Assembly: GCA_003695455.1 (NCBI GenBank)
Contig: RFJF01000469.1
Span: forward strand, 1-13,531
Length of the DNA: 13,531 nucleotides
Source: Chloroflexota bacterium
Lineage (GTDB): Bacteria > Chloroflexota > Anaerolineae > 4572-78 > J111
Direction of reading: 5' to 3'
The translations under genes and the position numbers were made by a program. The notes under the pieces are model-generated. The model was not told where the DNA came from. It saw only the letters and a program-made list of their open reading frames with translations, and searched no databases. This document shows, piece by piece, positions 8,312-13,531 of the stretch. Position 1 is the stretch's first letter, and the number at the start of each line of letters is the position of its first letter.

Positions 8312-8701
8312 GTGAGTACCAAAGATATTTTTTGCCCGGAATGTCATGCCCGATTGAAGGCCGGAAACCACCCTCAGGTGGGCCAGCGAATTGTCTGCGC
8401 CATCTGCGATGCAAGCCTGACCGTCACCGGCGTTTCTCCTCTGGAGGTAGAATCAATGCCGGTGAAGCAGGCCGCCCGGACCCGCCGCAAACCGCAACCC
8501 ATTGACATTCCCTGCCCGGAATGTGATGAATTTTTTGTGCTGCCGGCCCACGTTCATTTGGGCACTGCGGTAACCTGCCCGCACTGCGATAGCCTGCTTG
8601 AAGTCACCAGCATCAATCCGTTTGAACTGGATGTTGCTCCCACCAGCAGAATCAGAGGCGGCGGTTACCGGAACGGCGCACGCGGACGGTCGGGGTGGTA
8701 G
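8312..8701 (+). CDS. Tandem LysW-like zinc-ribbon protein
   Basis: A 129-residue cytoplasmic protein with two zinc ribbons, each C-x2-C-x17-C-x2-C: C8, C11, C29, C32, and C68, C71, C89, C92. Each ribbon is followed by a short strand ending in a Pro-x-Glu-hydrophobic motif (SPLEVE and NPFELD), as in LysW, the ~54-residue amino-group carrier of lysine/arginine biosynthesis. The C-terminal EDWGE-type tail whose Glu carries the substrate in true LysW is absent; this protein ends in a Gly/Arg-rich basic tail (RGGGYRNGARGRSGW). The linker between ribbons is also basic (RTRRKP). It is thus unlikely to be an amino-acid carrier; nucleic-acid or protein binding is possible. Start GTG 8312 has AAGGA (8300-8304) 7 nt upstream. 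The YitT-family gene begins 3 nt after the stop, so they share an operon. No lysine biosynthesis gene is nearby. The fold is clear but the function is unknown. Confidence 0.82.
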   Translation: MSTKDIFCPECHARLKAGNHPQVGQRIVCAICDASLTVTGVSPLEVESMPVKQAARTRRKPQPIDIPCPECDEFFVLPAHVHLGTAVTCPHCDSLLEVTSINPFELDVAPTSRIRGGGYRNGARGRSGW

Positions 8702-8704
8702 CCA

Positions 8705-9670
8705 ATGAGGTCCGCTAACGTGCTGAAAGCAGCCTTGCAACGGCGCAAGCGACTCTCGACCCAACGATTTTTAACAATTAAAAGCGGAGTAATCAAAGCC
8801 ATTCCGCACATCAAACGGGAAGTTGGCGAACTGATACTCTTGTTTGCAGGCACGGTGATTGCCGCACTGGGGTACAGCCTGTTTCAAATTCCGCACCAGA
8901 TTGCTGCCGGTGGATTGGGCGGGTTGGGCATCATCATCAACCATTTTACCGGATGGCCTGTCGGCTCTATGTATATGGTAATGAACATACCACTGCTGGG
9001 GCTGGGTTTCTTTTACCTGGGGCGGTGGCGCTTTCTCATCCGCACCACACTGGCCGTACTAATCTTTTCGGCCTCAACAGACCTTTTGCTGGGGTATCTC
9101 CCATCAATACTGGAGGAGTATCCGGTTACCGAAAATGTACTCCTGAGCGCCATTTACGCCGGGCTGGTGGGTGGTATTGGCGGCGGCCTGGTTTACCGGG
9201 CCAGCGCCACCATGGGTGGCACAGGCATTATTGGCCGGGTCATCCAACTAAAAACAGGGATTCCATTAAGCCAGATTTACCTGTACACAGACGGCGGCAT
9301 TGTGCTGGCCGCAGGGGTGGTATTTGGCTGGGAAGCCGCGTTGTATGCCATGCTCACCCTGTTTCTCAGCGGCATTGCCTCAGATTACACGCTTGAAGGC
9401 CCTGGCAATGTTCGGGTGGCAACCATCATCACCAACCACGGCGCCGAACTTTCTGCCGCACTAATGGATGGATTGGGGCGCGGTTCAAGTGAGTGGGAAA
9501 TTACCGGCAGTTACACCGGTCAGAAACATACCATGCTCACCTGTACCATCTACCGGCCGCAGGTAAAAGAGCTAAAAAATATTGTGGCCCGCACAGACCC
9601 CAACGCTTTTGTGACAATTGGCGTGGCGCATCAGGCATTGGGATCCGGCTTTAGCAAACTCAGGCAATAA
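8705..9670 (+). CDS. YitT-family membrane protein with DUF2179 domain
   Basis: An integral membrane protein of 321 residues with no assigned biochemical function in the family. After a basic, Arg/Lys-rich N-terminal segment (1-38) come about five or six hydrophobic segments (roughly 40-60, 65-78, 85-103, 108-128, 145-165, 198-225) with Gly-rich motifs typical of YitT: IAAGGLGGLGI and SATMGGTGII. Residues ~235-318 form the soluble DUF2179 domain, recognisable by HTMLTCTIYRPQVKELK and the terminal DPNAFVTIGVAHQALGSGF stretch. It starts 3 nt after the tandem zinc-ribbon gene, with GGGGTGG (8691-8697) as a likely ribosome site inside that gene, and is followed after 31 nt by another zinc-ribbon gene. 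Transport of a small molecule has been suggested for relatives, but nothing here shows a substrate. Confidence 0.88.
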   Translation: MRSANVLKAALQRRKRLSTQRFLTIKSGVIKAIPHIKREVGELILLFAGTVIAALGYSLFQIPHQIAAGGLGGLGIIINHFTGWPVGSMYMVMNIPLLGLGFFYLGRWRFLIRTTLAVLIFSASTDLLLGYLPSILEEYPVTENVLLSAIYAGLVGGIGGGLVYRASATMGGTGIIGRVIQLKTGIPLSQIYLYTDGGIVLAAGVVFGWEAALYAMLTLFLSGIASDYTLEGPGNVRVATIITNHGAELSAALMDGLGRGSSEWEITGSYTGQKHTMLTCTIYRPQVKELKNIVARTDPNAFVTIGVAHQALGSGFSKLRQ

Positions 9671-9687
9671 CTTGTATTTTATTACAG

Positions 9688-9693
9688 AAAGGA
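9688..9693 (+). promoter_or_regulatory. Ribosome binding site fixing the small zinc-ribbon start
   Basis: AAAGGA lies 8 nt upstream of ATG 9702. The frame is open upstream into the YitT gene, but only this start gives a LysW-like N-terminus. Confidence 0.65.
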
Positions 9694-9701
9694 CGGTCAA
9701 G

Positions 9702-9926
9702 ATGGCAACCGTATTTTGTCTGGATTGTGATCGTGAAATTGATTTGGAACCGCACGCTGCCGTTGGTCAGCGGATTAAGTGCCCTCACTGTGACGTAATT
9801 CTGGAATTAATCAACGTTAATCCCGTTGAACTGGATTGGGTTTATGACGGGCCGGTTTCCAAATCTGGTCTCATTGATGAATGGTGGCCGTCAACACCGC
9901 AGTGGAAGTCGCCGCAAACTTCATAA
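9702..9926 (+). CDS. Orphan LysW-like zinc-ribbon protein
   Basis: A 74-residue protein with one zinc ribbon (C6, C9, C27, C30; the same C-x2-C-x17-C-x2-C spacing as both modules of the gene at 8312) and the LysW-like continuation LELINVNPVELDW. True LysW/ArgW ends with a conserved EDWGE, whose last Glu is amidated to the substrate. Here the chain continues into a Trp/Ser-rich tail (IDEWW, then PQWKSPQTS), so the carrier function is doubtful. VGQRI between the Cys pairs is shared with the first module of the 8312 protein, suggesting duplication from a common ancestor. It is the last gene of its operon and is followed by a strong terminator. No LysX/LysZ/LysY-type partners occur in the window; they may exist elsewhere in the genome. 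The family resemblance is firm, the role is unknown. Confidence 0.8.
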   Translation: MATVFCLDCDREIDLEPHAAVGQRIKCPHCDVILELINVNPVELDWVYDGPVSKSGLIDEWWPSTPQWKSPQTS

Positions 9927-9941
9927 TTCACCCAACAAAAT

Positions 9942-9981
9942 AAAAAGGGGATGGCTCAACTTTACAAGCCATCCCCTTTTT
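9942..9981. terminator. Bidirectional intrinsic terminator
   Basis: Perfect 15-nt arms, AAAAAGGGGATGGCT (9942-9956) and AGCCATCCCCTTTTT (9967-9981), enclose a 10-nt loop. The GC-rich core GGGGATGGCT is flanked by A and T runs, so it can end transcripts on both strands. It lies between the converging zinc-ribbon gene (stop 9926) and the ProX-type gene (stop 10007). Confidence 0.93.
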
Positions 9982-10006
9982 GATTCAACATCTGCGGGTG
10001 AAACGG

Positions 10007-10999
10007 TTACGGCAGCCACGCCTTCCAGGTGGCTTCGTTGTCGGCAATCCAGGCTTTTGCGGCCTCTTCCGGCGTTTTGCCGTCGAGTTCCACCGCCGCA
10101 ATCATCGAGATTTGGTCCTGGGTGGAGTAGTTGAAGTTTTTGAGGAACTGGTAGGCATCCGGAGCCGCGTCCTTCAGACCACCCCACGCAATTTTGAACA
10201 ATTCATCCGAAGGATAGGCGCAATCCACGCCGCCGGAGTCTGCCTTGGCGTAACATTCATCGCTGTAGGCCGGCAGTTCCACCTGCACCAAATCATACTT
10301 GGCGTGGATGGAGTGTGGCGTCCAAAAGTAGAACAGTATCGGCTCTTTGCGGCTGTTGGCCGCGTCCAGCGCCGCCAAAATAGCCTCTTCCGAACCGGCG
10401 GTGACCACTTCAAGATTCAACCCCAGATTTTTGATGATGTCAGCATCGTACTGTACCCAACTGGGGTCGCCGGCCAAAAACTGGCCTTTGTCGCCGGTTT
10501 CTGCGGTGGCAAACAGTTTGGCGTTGGCCGGGTCTTTAAAACCTTCCCAGGTTGCCAGTTCCGGGTGTTCATCCACCACATATTTTGGCTCAAACCAGCC
10601 AATGACCCCCACCGGGCCAAGCAGACCGATGTTTTCTACCACTTTCTGGTCTTCAATGTACTGCTTCACATTCTCCGCGTGCCCCGAGGGCCACACTTCC
10701 AGGCTGGCCGACAAATCGCCGCTGGCCAGCGCAGGCCACTGGGCGTTTTCATCAATGGTCACAATTTCTACCGTGTAGCCCAATTGATCTTCCAGCAGGG
10801 CTTTAGCCACCGCCACATTCACCTGCGAACCGGACCATGGGTTCTCGGCCAGTTTGATGGTGATTTTTTCGGCGGGGGCTTCCTGTGCCGCCGGCGCGGC
10901 GGCCTCTTGTTGTGGTGCGGCCGGTTGCCCGCCACAGGCTACGGCCAATACCGCCGCCACAGCAATCAACAACGCTGAAATCGCAATTCTCTTGAGCAT
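10007..10999 (-). CDS. proX: Glycine betaine/proline-type substrate-binding lipoprotein
   Basis: The solute receptor of an OpuAC/ProX-type importer, 330 residues. It has a lipoprotein signal (MLKRIAIS, hydrophobic stretch to residue 20, lipidation Cys C22 in LAVAC) and a low-complexity Ala/Pro/Gln/Glu linker (23-43) that tethers it to the membrane. The OpuAC domain spans ~45-328. Trp residues W55 (NPWSGSQ), W103 (EVWPSG), W135 and W226 (FYFWTPHS) are candidates for the aromatic cage that holds a quaternary amine. C249 and C260 may form a disulfide. It should serve the ATPase and permease at 2846-6222, since no other binding protein of this kind is present, although it lies on the opposite strand about 3.8 kb away. 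AAGGAG (11006-11011) is 6 nt from the ATG. The gene has its own extended -10 promoter. The exact substrate (betaine, proline, choline) is not decided. Confidence 0.92.
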   Translation of the reverse strand: MLKRIAISALLIAVAAVLAVACGGQPAAPQQEAAAPAAQEAPAEKITIKLAENPWSGSQVNVAVAKALLEDQLGYTVEIVTIDENAQWPALASGDLSASLEVWPSGHAENVKQYIEDQKVVENIGLLGPVGVIGWFEPKYVVDEHPELATWEGFKDPANAKLFATAETGDKGQFLAGDPSWVQYDADIIKNLGLNLEVVTAGSEEAILAALDAANSRKEPILFYFWTPHSIHAKYDLVQVELPAYSDECYAKADSGGVDCAYPSDELFKIAWGGLKDAAPDAYQFLKNFNYSTQDQISMIAAVELDGKTPEEAAKAWIADNEATWKAWLP

Positions 11000-11048
11000 C
11001 CTTCTCTCCTTCCTTCTGTGTAAATTTTACAGAAAAAACAGCGCTTCG

Positions 11049-11076
11049 AGTATAACATTATTTGATGCAGTTGCAA
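11049..11076 (-). promoter_or_regulatory. Extended -10 promoter of the ProX-type gene
   Basis: On the minus strand, TTGCAA (11076-11071, 4 of 6) and TATACT (11054-11049) are 16 nt apart. The -10 is preceded by TG, giving TGTTATACT (11057-11049), the same nine bases as in the kinase promoter at 962-970. The leader would be about 43 nt. Confidence 0.6.
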
Positions 11077-11108
11077 AGTTGACGCCGGCCAAAATCGCCG
11101 CAATTTGC

Positions 11109-11150
11109 ATCTCTGCCATTTGCCCATTGCCCGCTGCTCATTGATAATTG
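11109..11150. repeat. Degenerate heptamer array with CCCATTG-like units
   Basis: Consecutive 7-nt units read ATCTCTG, CCATTTG, CCCATTG, CCCGCTG, CTCATTG and ATAATTG. Most end in TTG or CTG, so the 7-nt period is visible although the units have diverged. The array ends 5 nt before the start codon of the next gene; an open frame runs through it, but the encoded residues do not look like a real N-terminus. Confidence 0.55.
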
Positions 11151-11155
11151 AGCCG

Positions 11156-13375
11156 ATGAGCGCACAAACACACCCTGCCCGCAAAACACTCGCCCCGGCA
11201 GCGATTGCCGCCGCATTTTTTGCGCTGGCCGCCCTGTACAGCGTGGTCACGCCGCTGTTTGAATCCCCGGACGAACTGTGGCACGTGCCGTTTGTAACCC
11301 ATCTGGCGCAAACCTGGCAGTTGCCGGTGCAGGACCCGGCCCACCCCCAACCGTGGCAACAGGAAGGCAGCCAGCCGCCGCTTTACTACGCCCTGGCGGC
11401 GCTGCTCACCGCCCCCCTGCCCGCCGATGACTTGCCGGCGCTGACCACCCGCAACCCGCACGCCGCCGTGGGGCAAATAGCGCCGGACGGCAACGCCAAC
11501 ATTGTCCTGCACACCCCCGCCGAGAGTTGGCCGTGGCGCGGCGCGGTGCTGGCCGTGCATCTGGCGCGGCTGGTTTCGGCGGTGCTGGGCACGGCCAGCG
11601 TGCTGGTGGTTTACGTACTGGCCCGCCTGCTGTGGCCCGCCAATCGCCCCTTTGCCCTGATTTCAATGGCCTTTGTGGCCTTCAATCCGATGTTCATTTT
11701 TATGTCGGCCTCCGTCAATAACGACAACCTGATTATTCTGCTGGCCGCGCTGCTGCTGGGGCGGCTGGTTGCGCTGCGCTGTGGCATGGTCAAACTCACC
11801 ACCGCGCAAGCGGCCCTGCTGGGGTTGCTGGGCGGGCTGGCCGCGCTGTCCAAAATCAGCGGGCTGGGTTTGCTGGCGCTGGCCGGCCTGACCCTGCTGG
11901 CCGAGGGTCTCCGTCAAAAATCGTGGCGGGCCACCGTGGGCTACCCGGCGCTGGCCGGGGCGGTGGCGCTGGCGGTGGCCGGCTGGTGGTACGCCCGCAA
12001 CCTCTCCCTGTACGGCGACTGGAGCGGCACCCAAATTATGGTGCAAATGATGGGCGCGCGCCCCGTGCCGCCCACCGCCGCCCAACTCCTCTCCGAAGTT
12101 CCGGGGTTGGCCCGCTCGTTTTGGGGGCTGTTCGGCTACTTTTCTGTGCCGATGCCCGCCGCCGTGTACACCCTGCTCAACCTGCTGCTGGTTGCGGGCG
12201 CGGCGGGCTGGCTCAAAATTGCCGCCGCCGGCAAGCGCCGCGCCCAATTCATCCCCCCCGGGCTGCGCGCCGCGTGGCCGGTTTTGCTGGGCTGGCTGCT
12301 CATTTTGCTGGCCGGTTTCATCCAGTGGACGCTCCGCACCCCGGCCACGCAGGGCCGCCTGCTCTTTCCGGCGCTGGCCGCGCTGGCCCCGCTGTGGGCC
12401 GCCGGCTGGCTGGCGCTCGCCCCGTCCAAATTGCGCGGCTTGCCCGCCGCCGCCATGCTGGCCCTCAGCCTGTGGGTTCCGTGGGGAGTCATCGGCCCGG
12501 CCTACGCCCGCCCGCCGGAGCTGGCCCGCCTGCCGGCCAACGCCGAGCCGCTGAATGTCACCTTTGGCCCCAACATCACCCTGCTGGCCGTGGTTCCGCC
12601 GCAAAATTCAGTGCGACCGGGCGAGCTGCTGCCGCTCTCGCTCATCTGGCGCGGCAAAAACACCCCGCCCGCCAACTATTCCGTATTTACCCACCTGGTT
12701 GATGAAAACGGCCTGATTGTTGCCCAGCGAGACAGCCTGCACGGCGGCGGCAACTATCCCTCCGGCCAATGGACTCCCAACACCACCTTTGCCGATACCC
12801 GCGTGCTGCAACTGCCCGCCACCGCCTTTGCCCCGGCGCAGGCGCAACTGGTGGTGGGGCTGTACAATCCGGCCACCGGCGAACGCCTGCCCGCCGGCTC
12901 CGGCGGCGACAGCGTAACGGTGGCCCGCGTTTCCATTGCCCCCAACCCCGGCGAGTTCCCCAACCCGCAGCAGCTTCACTTTGCCGATGGCATCTCGCTG
13001 GTGGGTTACACGCTGGACCGGCGACAGGCTGCCCCCGGCCAAACGGTCACGCTGTCGCTTTTTTGGCAGGCGCAAGCCACCCCCGCGCAAAATTACAAAG
13101 TATTTGTGCATCTGGTGGATGAAAATGACCGGCGCGCCGCCCAGCATGACAGCGAGCCGCAAGCCGGCGCCGCACCCACCGGCGGCTGGCAGCCCGGCCA
13201 AACCATCCGCGATGACCACCCGCTGCACATTGCCCCGGATGCGCCGCCCGGCCCGTACCACCTGCTGGTGGGACTGTACCACCCCGATTCCGGCCAGCGC
13301 CTGCCGCTGCAATTCAACGGCGCCGCCCGCGTGCAAGCCGATTCTGTGACCTTGCCCGGCATCGGAGTCAGGTGA
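11156..13375 (+). CDS. PMT-family-like membrane protein with two C-terminal Ig-like repeats
   Basis: A large membrane protein of 739 residues resembling polyisoprenol-dependent (GT-C type) glycosyltransferases. Residues ~13-32 are the first membrane helix, followed by the acidic loop ESPDELWH (D39/E40), the usual catalytic-site position of PMT/DUF2142-like proteins, then GSQPPLYY (71-78), which is typical of that loop, and SVNND (186-190). Some ten hydrophobic segments run to ~460. Residues ~470-600 and ~605-735 are two homologous beta-rich domains sharing a GxxxxLSLxW strand and a VFxHLVDEN motif (FTHLVDENG and FVHLVDEND), each ending in a VGLY-P-GxRLP hairpin; they are probably extracytoplasmic. 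The likely role is transfer of a sugar from a lipid carrier to cell-surface polymer or protein. ATG 11156 is preferred over an upstream TTG that would translate the heptamer repeat; no clear ribosome site is seen. Substrate and acceptor cannot be predicted. Confidence 0.8.
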   Translation: MSAQTHPARKTLAPAAIAAAFFALAALYSVVTPLFESPDELWHVPFVTHLAQTWQLPVQDPAHPQPWQQEGSQPPLYYALAALLTAPLPADDLPALTTRNPHAAVGQIAPDGNANIVLHTPAESWPWRGAVLAVHLARLVSAVLGTASVLVVYVLARLLWPANRPFALISMAFVAFNPMFIFMSASVNNDNLIILLAALLLGRLVALRCGMVKLTTAQAALLGLLGGLAALSKISGLGLLALAGLTLLAEGLRQKSWRATVGYPALAGAVALAVAGWWYARNLSLYGDWSGTQIMVQMMGARPVPPTAAQLLSEVPGLARSFWGLFGYFSVPMPAAVYTLLNLLLVAGAAGWLKIAAAGKRRAQFIPPGLRAAWPVLLGWLLILLAGFIQWTLRTPATQGRLLFPALAALAPLWAAGWLALAPSKLRGLPAAAMLALSLWVPWGVIGPAYARPPELARLPANAEPLNVTFGPNITLLAVVPPQNSVRPGELLPLSLIWRGKNTPPANYSVFTHLVDENGLIVAQRDSLHGGGNYPSGQWTPNTTFADTRVLQLPATAFAPAQAQLVVGLYNPATGERLPAGSGGDSVTVARVSIAPNPGEFPNPQQLHFADGISLVGYTLDRRQAAPGQTVTLSLFWQAQATPAQNYKVFVHLVDENDRRAAQHDSEPQAGAAPTGGWQPGQTIRDDHPLHIAPDAPPGPYHLLVGLYHPDSGQRLPLQFNGAARVQADSVTLPGIGVR

Positions 13376-13406
13376 GTTCGGTGAGTTGGGTGGGTGGAGT
13401 GAGTTT
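13371..13406. repeat. Nonamer tandem repeat overlapping the stop codon
   Basis: Four 9-nt units, GGTGAGTTC, GGTGAGTTG, GGTGGGTGG and AGTGAGTTT, decay toward the 3' side. The first unit contains the TGA stop of the membrane protein gene. Confidence 0.6.
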
Positions 13407-13420
13407 TTTATTTGTTCATT

Positions 13421-13441
13421 GGTAATTGGTAATTGGTAATT
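13421..13441. repeat. Heptamer tandem repeat, GGTAATT x3
   Basis: Three perfect GGTAATT units, preceded by a degenerate unit GTTCATT (13414-13420). Confidence 0.85.
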
Positions 13442-13484
13442 CGCATTTGACATCCCCACCATTTTCCGGTACTCATTCATCATT

Positions 13485-13512
13485 CGTAATTCGTTATTCG
13501 TTATTCGTTATT
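13485..13512. repeat. Heptamer tandem repeat, CGTWATT x4
   Basis: One CGTAATT unit followed by three CGTTATT units. It lies 43 nt after the GGTAATT array and uses a related but different unit; both end in WATT. No gene is seen from 13376 to the window end. Confidence 0.85.
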
Positions 13513-13531
13513 GATCATGTTGATTTCAAAC

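Noticed and set aside
9980..10978. A 332-residue open frame on the plus strand.
   Set aside because: It lies antisense to the ProX-type gene, has no recognisable domain, and starts within the terminator's right arm. It is a by-product of high-GC codon usage.
11105..11155. A 17-residue N-terminal extension of the PMT-like protein from TTG 11105.
   Set aside because: It would translate the degenerate heptamer array, contains no ribosome site, and precedes an N-terminus that looks normal from ATG 11156.
11663..13483. Long minus-strand open frames of 313 and 291 residues.
   Set aside because: They mirror the membrane protein gene, are rich in Gln/Gly/Arg/His typical of antisense translation of GC-rich genes, and match no family.
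13414..13512. A possible CRISPR array or origin iterons in the repeats at the window end.
   Set aside because: Units are 7 nt, directly abutting with no unique spacers, and no cas gene, replication gene or DnaA-box cluster is nearby.

Overview
The window reads as chromosomal DNA of a free-living, GC-rich bacterium. The best guess is the phylum Chloroflexota, class Anaerolineae. This is an inference from gene style (LysW-like zinc ribbons, a fused betaine permease, a PMT-type membrane protein ending in Ig-like repeats, AT-rich heptamer repeats between GC-rich genes); no rRNA or other phylogenetic marker is present.

Layout, left to right. Positions 3-914 hold the 3' end of an oligopeptide-type substrate-binding protein gene whose start lies outside the window. 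A good sigma70-type promoter (941-970) then opens a same-strand group: a REC-GAF-histidine kinase (1045-2790), a ProV/OpuAA-type ATPase with CBS domains (2846-4078), a double-length ProW-type permease overlapping it by 4 nt (4075-6222), and 10 nt later an OmpR-family regulator whose receiver has lost its phosphoacceptor (6233-6916). An MscS-type mechanosensitive channel follows with its own promoter (7081-8028). After a 283-nt AT-rich gap comes a three-gene group: a protein made of two LysW-like zinc ribbons (8312-8701), a YitT-family membrane protein (8705-9670) and a one-module LysW-like zinc ribbon (9702-9926). A perfect 15-bp bidirectional terminator (9942-9981) separates it from a convergent ProX/OpuAC-type lipoprotein gene on the minus strand (10007-10999). 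Divergent from that is a large PMT-family-like membrane protein with two C-terminal beta-rich repeats (11156-13375). The window ends in short tandem repeats.

How the parts fit. The ATPase, permease and lipoprotein together make one complete compatible-solute (glycine betaine/proline type) ABC importer, although its binding-protein gene lies about 3.8 kb away on the other strand. With the MscS channel beside it, the region covers both arms of osmotic adjustment: solute uptake in hyperosmotic conditions and release on down-shock. The sensor kinase and the DNA-binding regulator bracket the transporter genes and are candidates for its control, but the regulator cannot be a classical phosphorelay output. 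The zinc-ribbon/YitT group has no lysine or arginine biosynthesis neighbours and its function is unknown.

The least explained parts are the orphan LysW-like modules, the fused permease with an internal 1152-bp repeat, the phosphorylation-dead regulator, and the fact that several gaps each carry a different 7-nt tandem repeat. I saw no tRNA, rRNA, CRISPR array, transposase or phage gene.
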